From an uncultured Acetobacteraceae bacterium (lineage in GTDB: Bacteria; Pseudomonadota; Alphaproteobacteria; Acetobacterales; Acetobacteraceae), in contig CALTUD010000043.1 in the NCBI GenBank assembly GCA_943912335.1, forward strand, positions 1-20,162: a DNA stretch of 20,162 nt, read 5' to 3'. The notes under the pieces were generated by a model, which saw only the letters and a program-made list of their open reading frames with translations, had not been told where the DNA came from and ran no database searches. A program made the position numbers and the translations under genes. Positions 1 to 7,307 of the stretch are shown piece after piece. Each line of letters starts with the position of its first letter. The first letter of the stretch is position 1.

Positions 1-585
1 CAACCCACCCGCCCCGATCACCAGAACGCGCGCGTTGGCCAGTTTCTTCTGTCCGGCTTCGCCGACGCCGGGAAGCCGCTTCTGCCGGGAATAATCCGGC
101 ACGAAAGCCGGCGACACGCTTCGGTGATGGTGGTGGTGATGATGCGCGTGGTCGTGATCCTCGCCCGGATGCGCGCAGGCGACCCAGGCGGTGTCACCGG
201 CGAGGTAATGCTCCTTCTTCCACACCGGCAAACGATGCTTGATCTGGTCGATAATGAAGCGACAGGCGCGGAACGCCTCGTCGCGGTGCGCGGAGGAAAC
301 GCCGACCCAGACCGCCAGCTCGCCGATCCGCAGCATGCCGCTGCGATGAATGCCGACCGCATCGATGGCGCCGAACCGCTCGCGCGCTTCCTGCATGATG
401 CGCTCGCCTTCGATCTTGGCGAGTTCGGCGTAGATCTCGTACTCCAAGCCGTCGACGCCGCGACCTTCGTTCTTGTTGCGGACCCAGCCCTCGAAGGCAC
501 AGAACCCCCCATGGTCGGGATTGTGGAGTTCCTGGCGCAGCGACGCGATATCGAGATCGCGATCGGAAACGGCGAAGCGCATCAT
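1..585 (-). CDS. moaE: MoaE-MoeB fusion protein, partial (C-terminus beyond window edge)
   Basis: The frame opens at ATG 585 and stays open to base 1 (195 residues visible), so the C-terminus lies outside the window. Residues 1 to about 140 match MoaE, the large subunit of molybdopterin synthase, which inserts dithiolene sulfur into precursor Z. Seen are WVRNKNEGR (36-44), SSAHRDEAF (97-105) and IKHRLPVWKKE (115-125). K116 and K123 align with the catalytic lysines of E. coli MoaE, and H100/R101 with its HR pair. Residues 144-154 form a linker HDHAHHHHHHH. From about 164, DYSRQKRLPGVGEAGQKKL followed by VLVIGAGGL is the N-terminus of a MoeB/ThiF adenylyltransferase, ending within the nucleotide-binding glycine loop. 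The start ATG overlaps the moaD TGA (ATGA), implying coupled translation. MoeB activates the MoaD C-terminus, so the fusion would join two consecutive partners of MoaD. A frameshift just outside the window cannot be excluded. Confidence 0.9.
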   Translation of the reverse strand, partial: MMRFAVSDRDLDIASLRQELHNPDHGGFCAFEGWVRNKNEGRGVDGLEYEIYAELAKIEGERIMQEARERFGAIDAVGIHRSGMLRIGELAVWVGVSSAHRDEAFRACRFIIDQIKHRLPVWKKEHYLAGDTAWVACAHPGEDHDHAHHHHHHHRSVSPAFVPDYSRQKRLPGVGEAGQKKLANARVLVIGAGGL

Positions 586-824
586 CCGCCATTCACCGGC
601 GGGATGAACACCACGGTGTCGCCATCGCGCAGTGCCGTGTCCCAGGAACAGAACGCCGTGTTCACCGCGACCTTCAGAGCATCCTTCGGCAGAGAAAAGC
701 CGTGACGGGCCTGCAGCTCTCCGTAAAGGGCGTCAGGCGTTTCGGCGGTGGTCGAGAGACGCTCGCTTCCCGTGCCGGCTTGTTCGCGCAACTGCGCATA
801 ATAGCGCATCTCGATGGCGATCAT
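582..824 (-). CDS. moaD: Molybdopterin synthase sulfur carrier subunit MoaD
   Basis: An 80-residue ubiquitin-fold protein ending in VVFIPPVNGG. The C-terminal Gly-Gly is the site adenylated by MoeB and thiocarboxylated before sulfur transfer in the MoaD-MoaE complex. Length is normal for the family (about 80 aa). An open frame extends upstream to 1010, but those residues lie inside mobA in another frame and do not resemble MoaD. The start is therefore ATG 824, which overlaps the mobA stop (ATGA, 821-824). The stop overlaps the start of the moaE-moeB gene in the same way. Both overlaps suggest translational coupling and equal synthesis of the synthase subunits. Confidence 0.93.
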   Translation of the reverse strand: MIAIEMRYYAQLREQAGTGSERLSTTAETPDALYGELQARHGFSLPKDALKVAVNTAFCSWDTALRDGDTVVFIPPVNGG

Positions 825-1411
825 GCCGGTTGTTCCAGGGACTGCGATACGCGTTCGAATTCCTCCGGTGTGTTGATGTTGTCCAACGCATCGCCCGGGG
901 GCGGAAGTAACGTGGTGCGCAGATGTTTTAGCGTGCCGCGCGGGCAGAACCGGCCCGCATCGTGCTTTTCCCTCAACAGCACATGGCTTGACGGCTCCCA
1001 GATCGCGCACAGCGGCTCCGGCAGATCGTCGAACCGCGAGCGGAACGCGATCGCATCGGTCCCCGGCGCCCGTGCCGAGACCAGTCTCCGTAAGGTCGAC
1101 TCGTCGAGCAGCGGCAGATCACAAGCCAGCACCAGCCACGCGGCATCGGGATAGGCATCCTGAGCGGACAGAATTCCTGCCACAGGTCCGACCGCATCGT
1201 AGCGGTCCGACAGCGTCGGCAGGCTGGCGCGTAAGGGATCGTGTTCCTGTTCCGGCCGGATCGACACGAAGGCACGGTCGCAAACAGCCGACAGCAACCG
1301 CCAGGCGCGCAGAAGCTGCGCCTCGCCCCCATATTCGAGGGAGGCCTTGTCGCGCTGCATGCGGCGCGACGCGCCGCCACTCAGCAGCAAACCGTAAAGC
1401 GGCGCTGTCAC
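821..1411 (-). CDS. mobA: Molybdenum cofactor guanylyltransferase MobA
   Basis: A 196-residue nucleotidyltransferase that transfers GMP from GTP to molybdopterin, needed for bis-MGD enzymes such as the oxidoreductase encoded in this island. Seen are the N-terminal glycine loop LLLSGGASRRMQRDKASL (8-25, with K22), the metal-binding region CDLPLLD (97-103, D98) and DNINTPEE near the C-terminus, all characteristic of MobA. Length fits the family (about 190-200 aa). The start codon is GTG (1411-1409), which overlaps the moaC stop as GTGA. The gene sits between moaC and moaD with 4-nt overlaps on both sides. No MobB is seen in the window. Confidence 0.92.
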   Translation of the reverse strand: MTAPLYGLLLSGGASRRMQRDKASLEYGGEAQLLRAWRLLSAVCDRAFVSIRPEQEHDPLRASLPTLSDRYDAVGPVAGILSAQDAYPDAAWLVLACDLPLLDESTLRRLVSARAPGTDAIAFRSRFDDLPEPLCAIWEPSSHVLLREKHDAGRFCPRGTLKHLRTTLLPPPGDALDNINTPEEFERVSQSLEQPA

Positions 1412-1890
1412 GACGATACTCCGACATCGCGCTTGCCGCCGGTCTTGGACAACAGGCGAAGATCGGCGATGACGATCTCATGCGATAGCGCCTTGCACAT
1501 GTCGTAGATGGTGAGCGACGCGATCGACGCGCCGGTCAGCGCTTCCATCTCCACGCCGGTGCTGCCGTTGCAGGCCACGGTGCAATCCACCAGAGCCGTG
1601 TCGCCGTCCAGGGTGATGGCGATATCGCATTTGCTCAATGCCAAAGGGTGGCAAAGCGGAATCAGCTGCGCCGTGCTCTTGGCGCCCATGATCCCGGCGA
1701 TATGCGCGATGGTCAGCACCGCACCTTTCGGCGTGACGTAACCCGCATCGCGCAACGTGGCGGCGACTTCGGGCGGGAACACCACTTTGGCCCGCGCCGT
1801 GGCAACCCGCTTCGTGATCGGCTTGGCACCCACATCGACCATGCGCGGCTGGTTGTCGTCGTCCAGGTGCGTCAGTGTCGTGCTGCTCAT
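1408..1890 (-). CDS. moaC: Cyclic pyranopterin monophosphate synthase MoaC
   Basis: A 160-residue protein, the standard MoaC length. It converts the MoaA product (3',8-cyclo-7,8-dihydro-GTP) to cyclic pyranopterin monophosphate. Conserved blocks are MVDVGAKPITKRVATA (17-32), LIPLCHPL (76-83, H81), GVEMEALTG (112-120, with E114 and E116), YDMCKAL (129-135, with D130 and K133) and KTGGK (149-153). The ATG at 1890 has a GGAG Shine-Dalgarno about 8 nt upstream. It lies 27 nt after the moaA stop, so moaA-moaC are probably co-transcribed. Confidence 0.96.
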   Translation of the reverse strand: MSSTTLTHLDDDNQPRMVDVGAKPITKRVATARAKVVFPPEVAATLRDAGYVTPKGAVLTIAHIAGIMGAKSTAQLIPLCHPLALSKCDIAITLDGDTALVDCTVACNGSTGVEMEALTGASIASLTIYDMCKALSHEIVIADLRLLSKTGGKRDVGVSS

Positions 1891-1917
1891 CGATTACTCC
1901 GAACCATCCGGGCGGGA

Positions 1918-2958
1918 TCAGCCGCCGATGTAATGCATCTCGATCTTGGGCTGTGCGTCGCCCCGTGTTGGAATGAGAGCACGCTCCTCGCTGTAGCGGT
2001 CGTCGCGACGCAGCCAGACGGAACGCAGCCTGCCCCGCAGCGCATCGTCATTCGCCGCTTCGTCACGCAGCAGATGGCGCAGATCGGTACCCTCGGTCGC
2101 GAACAAGCAGGTATAGAGCTTGCCTTCCGACGACAAGCGCGCCCGCGTGCAGCCGCCGCAGAACGGTGCGCTCACAGAGGAGATGAAACCGATCTCACCA
2201 CCGCCATCGTCGAACCGGAACCGCGACGCCACCTCGCCGGCATAGCGCTCCGGTAGAGGGGAGATCGGCCAGCGTGCGCCGATGCGATCACGCAACATGC
2301 GCGACGGCACCACAGACTCCAGATTCCACTTGTTGCGGTTGCCGACATCCATGAACTCGATAAAGCGCACGGAAACGGGTGTTAGCCGGAACCGCTCGAC
2401 CAGCGGCAGTACCTCGCTCTCGTTGACGCCGCGCTGGACCACCATGTTGATCTTGGTTGGCAGGCCGATCGCCAAGGCCGAGTCGATGCCGCGCAGCACC
2501 TGTTGCACCGATCCGCGACCGCCGCTCAACCTCGCGAACACCGCCTCGTCCAGCGCATCCAGGCTTACCGTCACCCGATCGAGCCCGGCATCGCGCAGCG
2601 ACTGGGCCTGATCCGGCAGAAGAACGCCATTGGTGGTGAGCGCGATATCGCGAATCCCGTCGATCCGGCGGAGCTTCTTCACCAGACCGGCGAGATCCGG
2701 ACGCAGCAGCGGCTCGCCGCCGGTCAAACGCAGCTTCTCCACCCCAAGCGATGCCGCCTGGCGGCAGATGCGCTCGATTTCGTCGAAATCGAGCCGTTCG
2801 TCACGTCCGAGAAAACTGTAGGCCTCGCCGAACTTCTCCACCGGCATGCAGTAGGTGCAACGGAAATTGCAGCGATCCATCACGGAGATCCGCAGATCGT
2901 GCATGCGCCGGCCAAGCCGGTCCCTGGGCATCCCGTCCTGAGGTGACAGCGCGTTCAT
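1918..2958 (-). CDS. moaA: GTP 3',8-cyclase MoaA (radical SAM)
   Basis: A 346-residue radical SAM enzyme for the first committed step of molybdopterin synthesis, acting on GTP. The SAM-binding cluster motif is C30-x3-C34-x2-C37 (DRCNFRCTYCMPVE). TGGEPLLRP follows at 79-87. The second [4Fe-4S] site, which binds GTP, is C267-x2-C270-x13-C284. The protein ends in the MoaA-typical Gly-Gly (MHYIGG), which is needed for catalysis in characterised MoaA. An open frame extends upstream to 3177, but those residues run antisense to family expectation and overlap moeA. ATG 2958, one base after the moeA stop (TGAGATG), is chosen as the start. Coupling to moeA is likely. Confidence 0.96.
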   Translation of the reverse strand: MNALSPQDGMPRDRLGRRMHDLRISVMDRCNFRCTYCMPVEKFGEAYSFLGRDERLDFDEIERICRQAASLGVEKLRLTGGEPLLRPDLAGLVKKLRRIDGIRDIALTTNGVLLPDQAQSLRDAGLDRVTVSLDALDEAVFARLSGGRGSVQQVLRGIDSALAIGLPTKINMVVQRGVNESEVLPLVERFRLTPVSVRFIEFMDVGNRNKWNLESVVPSRMLRDRIGARWPISPLPERYAGEVASRFRFDDGGGEIGFISSVSAPFCGGCTRARLSSEGKLYTCLFATEGTDLRHLLRDEAANDDALRGRLRSVWLRRDDRYSEERALIPTRGDAQPKIEMHYIGG

Positions 2959-2959
2959 C

Positions 2960-4159
2960 TCACCACCGGAATACGCGCACCGGCGCGCTGTCGGCGATGG
3001 ACCGCTCCGGCGGCAACTCGACGATGCCGTGCGTACCGCCGAGGGCAGTGAAATCACCGGAATTGCTCCAGCCTTGCGCCTGCGCGAGCAACGAACCGGA
3101 CGGATCGCTTTCCAGCCGCACGGGCAGGAAACGCGCCAGACGCAGCGGGCGGCCGGCATGGCCGGACACGCGCGCATACTCGCTCCGAACCGCCAGTCCC
3201 GATGCGCGCATCAGCGCCGGGCGCACATAACGCGTCATGCAGACCAGTGACGACACTGGATTGCCCGGCAGAGCGAACACGGCCTGATTGTCAGGACCGG
3301 TACCGAACCACATCGGTTTGCCGGGGCGCTGGGCGATCCCGTGCAGCACGCGCCGGACACCCAGCAAGGCCAGACACTCCGGCACGTAGTCGCGCTGGCC
3401 CATCGACACCCCGCCGCTCAGCACCAGCACGTCATGGGTGCGGAGCGTCGCCTCCAGCACACGGCTTACGGCGTCGCGATCGTCCTGCACATGATGCAGC
3501 GAAATGCCATTGAAGCCGGCGACGCTCAGGGCTGCCGTCAGGGCCAGATCGTTGGATCGGCGAATCTGGCCGGGGCGCAGCGGAGCCTCCACCAGCACGA
3601 GTTCGTCACCAGTGGCGATGATGGCGATGCGTGGCACCCGCGCGACCTCGACGGTTGCCACGCCGTTCGATGCCAGCATCGACATCTCCGGCCCGCCGAT
3701 CCTTACGCCGGCTTCCAGGACGATCGCACCTTCGGCGCAGTCCACGCCGCGGCGATGGATGAACTGGTTCTGCGCAGGATCGTAGCCTTCCGCCAGAACG
3801 ACACTGCCGCCGTCCCGCCGGGTCTGCTCGACCGGAACAACGCAATCGCACCCCTCCGGCAGCACTGCGCCGGTGGTGACCTCGATGCAGTGATCTGGGC
3901 TCGAAAGCACCTGCCCGACCTCGCCTGCCATCTGCGCGCCGGAGATGCGGAGCCGCTTCGGCAATGCCGCCTGCCAACGCAGCGCGATACCGTCCATCAT
4001 CACCCGGTCGAACGGCGGCTGCGCGGTTTCCGCCCGCACCGCCTGACGCAGAACACGGCCCGCCGAATCCCGCAACGCGATCCGTTCGGACGGAAAACCG
4101 GTCAGCGCCTGCGCGATCAGGTGATCGGCGGCGGCGGTGTCGATCAGGGTGCTCATCAT
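2960..4159 (-). CDS. moeA: Molybdopterin molybdotransferase MoeA
   Basis: A 399-residue protein that inserts molybdate into adenylated molybdopterin. Family landmarks are PPFDRVMMDGIAL (48-60), TGAVLPEG (96-103), PRIAIIATGDELV (176-188), LSGGVSMGQRDYVP (247-260) and the ALPGNPVSSL block (296-305). Length agrees with MoeA (about 400 aa). The start is ATG 4159, or the adjacent ATG 4156; no strong Shine-Dalgarno is visible for either. It lies 94 bp downstream of the oxidoreductase gene, separated from it by a GC-rich hairpin, and one base upstream of moaA. The MogA/MoaB enzyme that normally makes its adenylylated substrate is not in the window. Confidence 0.95.
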   Translation of the reverse strand: MMSTLIDTAAADHLIAQALTGFPSERIALRDSAGRVLRQAVRAETAQPPFDRVMMDGIALRWQAALPKRLRISGAQMAGEVGQVLSSPDHCIEVTTGAVLPEGCDCVVPVEQTRRDGGSVVLAEGYDPAQNQFIHRRGVDCAEGAIVLEAGVRIGGPEMSMLASNGVATVEVARVPRIAIIATGDELVLVEAPLRPGQIRRSNDLALTAALSVAGFNGISLHHVQDDRDAVSRVLEATLRTHDVLVLSGGVSMGQRDYVPECLALLGVRRVLHGIAQRPGKPMWFGTGPDNQAVFALPGNPVSSLVCMTRYVRPALMRASGLAVRSEYARVSGHAGRPLRLARFLPVRLESDPSGSLLAQAQGWSNSGDFTALGGTHGIVELPPERSIADSAPVRVFRW

Positions 4160-4209
4160 GAGGAAACGCGCGATCCCGCTGCCATTCGTGCCCTGCTCAG
4201 AAGGCGACG

Positions 4210-4235
4210 GGGCGGGCCCGAATCAAGGCCCGCCC
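4210..4235. terminator. GC-rich hairpin between the oxidoreductase gene and moeA
   Basis: A perfect 9-bp inverted repeat, GGGCGGGCC (4210-4218) and GGCCCGCCC (4227-4235), encloses an 8-nt loop. It starts 18 nt after the oxidoreductase stop. No U-tract follows on the minus strand, so it is not a classical intrinsic terminator. It may be a processing or attenuation hairpin that sets different mRNA levels for the abundant enzyme and the Moco genes downstream. Confidence 0.45.
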
Positions 4236-4253
4236 GGTGAGTGGCGCCGCGCG

Positions 4254-6596
4254 TCAGGCCGGCGCCAACTCGCGCTGCGCGGTCTTTGCGGCAGGGGTTG
4301 CCGGCTTCGGCGCCTTGCGGATCAGCACGGGGATCGATTTGGCGGCCGGCGTCTTGCTGGTCTGATCGTAGTGATACAGAGGCAGCAGCCCGTTGGTTTC
4401 CGGGTAGTACGCCGCAACCGAGCCTTGCGAGATCGGATAGGCGATCGCCTTCAACCCGCCGAGCTTGCGCTCCTGACCGTCGAGCGAAATGGTCTCCATC
4501 TCCACCCAGTCCTGCTCGGCAATGCCGCGTGCGTCCATATCCTCGCGGCTCATCAGCACCACCATGCGGTCGTTGTATATGCCGCGATAGCGATCGTTGT
4601 CGCTGTAGATGGTGGTGTTGAACTGGTCGTGGCTGCGGATGGTGGCCAGACGCAGCATGCCTTCGGTGTCGATCGGCTTGTCCATGGCGATGCCGGGGAA
4701 CACCAGGAACGTCGCCTTGCCGGACGGCGTCTTCCAGTCGCGATTGCGCGCCGAGTTGGTCAGATGGAAATGCGGCGCCTTCAACCGCTCGTTCATGTTC
4801 TCGTAGATCGCCGGATACACGGCGGCGATCTTGTCGCGGATCAGATCGTAGTCGTTCGAGAACGCGTCCCAGTCGATCGAAATGTCCGGGCGGGTCAGCG
4901 TCAGCGTCGCCTTGGCCAGACGGCAGACGATCTTGATCTCGGACAGGAGATGCGGCGAGGCCGGTTCGAGAATGCCGGAGGACGCGCCCACCATGGAGGT
5001 GGCGTCCTCGATGGTGATCTTCTGGCGGCGGCCGTTCTGGAGATCGATCTCCGCACGCGCCACGCACGGCAGGATGAACGCCTTCTTGCCATGCACGACA
5101 TGACCGCGATTGAGCTTGGTGCTGACCGCCACAGTCATATCGAGTCGGCGCATCGCCTCGTAGGCGATCGGCGTGTCCGGAATGGCATGCACGAAATTGC
5201 CGCCCATTCCGAGAAAGAACTTCGCCTCGCCGGAGATCATGGCTTCCACGGCTTCCACCGTGTCGTGCCCATGCTCCTGCGGCGGCTTGAAGCCGAACAC
5301 CGTCTCGAACTGATCGAGGTAGGCCTGGGTCGGTTTCTCCTCGATGCCCACCGTACGGTCGCCCTGCACATTGGAGTGACCGCGTACGGGCGCGATGCCG
5401 GCGCCGGGACGGCCGATATTGCCGCGCAGGAACAGCAGGTTGCAGATCTGCTGGATCGCGTTGGCACCGTATTCGTGCTGGGTGATGCCCATGCCGTAGC
5501 AGATGATGGTCGCCTTGGACGCGACATAGATCCCGGCCACGCGCCGCAACTGATCGCGGCCGATCCCGCTCACCAGCTCGATATCCGCCCAATCCGTCCC
5601 GCGCACATCCGCAACCACGGCCTCGAAGCCCGTGGTGTGGGTATCGAGAAACGCGTGATCCAGCACGGAAGCCTGGCCGGCCGCACGTGCCGCGTCGTCC
5701 AGCTCCAGCACACCCAGCATGATGCCCTTCAGCACGGCGATGTCGCCGCCGATCCGCACCTGCACGAATTCGCTCGCGATGGCGGTGGAACCGAACGTCG
5801 CCATCTGCACCGCATCCTGCGGCTCGGTGAAACGCATCAGCGCGCGTTCCGGCATCGGGTTGATCACCACGATCGGCACGCCGCGATGGCGCGCCTCGAC
5901 CAGATTGGTCATCATGCGCGGGCTGTTGGTGCCGGTGTTCTGGCCGATCACGAAGATCGCCTCGGCCTTGGCGAAATCGTTGAGCACGATGGTGCCCTTG
6001 CCGATGCCGATCGATTTCGGCAGCCCGCGGCTGGTCGGCTCGTGGCACATGTTGGAACAGTCGGGGAAGTTGTTGGTCCCGAAAGCGCGAACGAACACGG
6101 AATACAGGAACGCCGCCTCGTTGGAGGTGCGTCCGGAGGTGTAGAACTCCGCCTCGTTCGGGTCCTTCAGAGAGGCGAGTTCCTGCGCGATCTCGTTGAA
6201 CGCCTCGTCCCACGAACAGGGCTCGTAATGGTCGGTGGCCGGGTTGTAGCGCATCGGCTCCTCAAGCCGGCCTTCCTGCTCCAGAGCGTAGTCAGACCAG
6301 TCGTTCAGCGCCGTCACCGAATGGGTGCGAAAGAATTCGCGCGTCACGCGCTTGCGCGTGGTCTCGAAGGCCAGCGCCTTGGCGCCGTTCTCGCAGAAAT
6401 CGAACCGCTTCTGCTCGTCCGCTTCAGGCCAGGCGCAGGAGGAACACTTGAACCCGTCCGGTTTGTTCATCGCCAGCAGCGTGCGGGTCGATTGCGCGAC
6501 CACGCTCTGCTCCATCAGCACCTTGGCGGTCGCGTTCAACGCGCCCCAGCCGCCGGCGGGATGGTTGTAGGTCTTGTAGGAGGGCGACTTGGCCAT
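4254..6596 (-). CDS. FdhF/YdeP-family molybdopterin oxidoreductase (formate-dehydrogenase-like alpha subunit)
   Basis: A 780-residue molybdopterin oxidoreductase of the YdeP/CbbB subgroup, whose physiological substrate is often unknown; formate oxidation is one possibility. The N-terminus HPAGGWGAL (12-20) is typical of this subgroup. The iron-sulfur region is FKCSSCAWPEAD with FDFCENGAK (C51, C54, C68), not the longer four-cysteine motif of classical FDH. NMCHEPTSRGL (182-192) places C184-H185 where FDH-H has its selenocysteine-His pair, so a Cys molybdenum ligand is likely. GHSNVQGDRT and the C-terminal molybdopterin dinucleotide-binding domain (RSHDQFNTTIY) are also present. No Tat signal is seen, so it is probably cytoplasmic. 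The last 30 or so residues form an Ala/Pro/Lys-rich tail. ATG 6596 is chosen over an in-frame upstream start at 6719 because homology begins there. No diaphorase or cytochrome partner is adjacent. Confidence 0.9.
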   Translation of the reverse strand: MAKSPSYKTYNHPAGGWGALNATAKVLMEQSVVAQSTRTLLAMNKPDGFKCSSCAWPEADEQKRFDFCENGAKALAFETTRKRVTREFFRTHSVTALNDWSDYALEQEGRLEEPMRYNPATDHYEPCSWDEAFNEIAQELASLKDPNEAEFYTSGRTSNEAAFLYSVFVRAFGTNNFPDCSNMCHEPTSRGLPKSIGIGKGTIVLNDFAKAEAIFVIGQNTGTNSPRMMTNLVEARHRGVPIVVINPMPERALMRFTEPQDAVQMATFGSTAIASEFVQVRIGGDIAVLKGIMLGVLELDDAARAAGQASVLDHAFLDTHTTGFEAVVADVRGTDWADIELVSGIGRDQLRRVAGIYVASKATIICYGMGITQHEYGANAIQQICNLLFLRGNIGRPGAGIAPVRGHSNVQGDRTVGIEEKPTQAYLDQFETVFGFKPPQEHGHDTVEAVEAMISGEAKFFLGMGGNFVHAIPDTPIAYEAMRRLDMTVAVSTKLNRGHVVHGKKAFILPCVARAEIDLQNGRRQKITIEDATSMVGASSGILEPASPHLLSEIKIVCRLAKATLTLTRPDISIDWDAFSNDYDLIRDKIAAVYPAIYENMNERLKAPHFHLTNSARNRDWKTPSGKATFLVFPGIAMDKPIDTEGMLRLATIRSHDQFNTTIYSDNDRYRGIYNDRMVVLMSREDMDARGIAEQDWVEMETISLDGQERKLGGLKAIAYPISQGSVAAYYPETNGLLPLYHYDQTSKTPAAKSIPVLIRKAPKPATPAAKTAQRELAPA

Positions 6597-6728
6597 GGGC
6601 GGTATCCAATAGCTCGGAGGCACATGCGGGCGGTCGCCCAGGCATGGCCGGGACGACGTCCGTTCGGAGAAGAGCACCGGCTCGAACCGGAACCCTGATC
6701 CCAACGTGCCGCCCGGCAAAAATTTTCA
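6597..6728. other. 132-bp intergenic leader of the oxidoreductase gene
   Basis: This non-coding gap separates the nitrate-reductase-associated gene from the oxidoreductase gene on the minus strand. It holds a short hairpin, TGCCG-CC-CGGCA (6707-6718), and the near-palindrome CCGGCTCGAACCGG. No convincing -10/-35 pair or molybdenum-cofactor riboswitch architecture could be recognised by eye. It may carry a secondary promoter for the oxidoreductase and Moco genes. Confidence 0.3.
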
Positions 6729-7193
6729 TTAAGGACGCGTGGAAGATAATCCGAATTCGGCCATGGCCGGCATAAAATTCTCGTTCTCGTGCTTCGATCG
6801 CGCCAGCTTCACCAGCGCGAAACGCTGCAACGGCTGGAGTGCACGCCACTGTTCCGGGGTCGGCGGGGCGATGCCGTCGGACTCGGCCTGGGCCAGCACC
6901 GTATCCGGCATCGCGTCCTCGCGGGCCCAATCGTCATGCGAGATCTCGCCCAGGAACACGGTCGGCTCGTCCGCCCGCAGCGCGATCAGATCCAGCACCA
7001 GGGCGCGATACGCGTTCCGCTCCTCGCCCTCGGCGCAGCCCAGCGTGACCAACCGGTCGCGTTCCTCGCGGGTGAGCCGGCTCCATTGCCGCAGCGACAA
7101 TTTGATGCCGACCAGATCGAGCTTCTGTCGCGTCACCATCGGAATGCAACGCAGCGATCCGGCGAAATCGCGTTCGAACTCGAAGATCGGCAC
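6729..7193 (-). CDS. Nitrate reductase-associated protein family (Nitr_red_assoc-like)
   Basis: A protein of about 154 residues. FEFERDFAGSLRCIPMV, QKLDLVGIKLSLRQW and an acidic HDDW segment match the small family first noted beside cyanobacterial nitrate reductases (PF09655). Its biochemical role is unknown; association with molybdenum enzymes is the established context. Two cysteines are present (LRCIPM and TLGCAE). The start is uncertain. The frame is open from TTG 7220 and GTG 7211, but GTG 7193 has an AAGGA about 10 nt upstream and begins just before the conserved FEFE motif, so it is preferred. It lies 132 bp upstream of the oxidoreductase gene on the same strand and is divergent from fdhD. 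No nitrate reductase is seen, so here it probably serves the YdeP-type enzyme. Confidence 0.82.
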   Translation of the reverse strand: MPIFEFERDFAGSLRCIPMVTRQKLDLVGIKLSLRQWSRLTREERDRLVTLGCAEGEERNAYRALVLDLIALRADEPTVFLGEISHDDWAREDAMPDTVLAQAESDGIAPPTPEQWRALQPLQRFALVKLARSKHENENFMPAMAEFGLSSTRP

Positions 7194-7220
7194 GGGAACG
7201 ATATCCTTCACGGCACGCAA

Positions 7221-7257
7221 GACAGTTCAGCGGTTGCCTGTAACCGGCTGGGCTGTC
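7221..7257. promoter_or_regulatory. Nested inverted repeat in the divergent fdhD promoter region
   Basis: Between the divergent start codons (7194-7307) lie two nested inverted repeats. The inner one is CGGTT (7231-7235) with AACCG (7242-7246); the outer one is GACAG (7221-7225) with CTGTC (7253-7257). On the minus strand a TTGACA hexamer (complement of 7254-7259) could be a -35 element, but no good -10 is seen at 16-18 bp. The region must hold at least one promoter; the operator assignment is tentative. Confidence 0.3.
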
Positions 7258-7307
7258 AATCCGATGGCAGCAGGCCAGGACTGCGCGAAACGGGACGGAC
7301 GGAGCGA

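Noticed and set aside
123..153. TGG/TGA-rich triplet run that looks like a microsatellite
   Set aside because: It is the reverse strand of the CAC/CAT codons for the His-rich linker in the MoaE-MoeB frame; mixed codons argue against simple slippage.
825..1010. N-terminal extension of moaD
   Set aside because: It overlaps mobA; MoaD proteins are about 80 residues and the ATGA junction marks the start.
2959..3177. N-terminal extension of moaA
   Set aside because: It overlaps moeA in another frame and is Arg/Ser/Cys-rich; homology to MoaA starts at ATG 2958.
4137..6698. Very long plus-strand open frame (853 codons) opposite the oxidoreductase gene
   Set aside because: It is antisense to a clear molybdopterin oxidoreductase, has low-complexity His/Arg/Val-rich composition and no recognisable domain. 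Long shadow frames are expected at this GC content.
6597..6728. Molybdenum-cofactor riboswitch upstream of the oxidoreductase gene
   Set aside because: The gap is short and the multi-stem architecture of that riboswitch could not be recognised; a covariance-model search would be needed.
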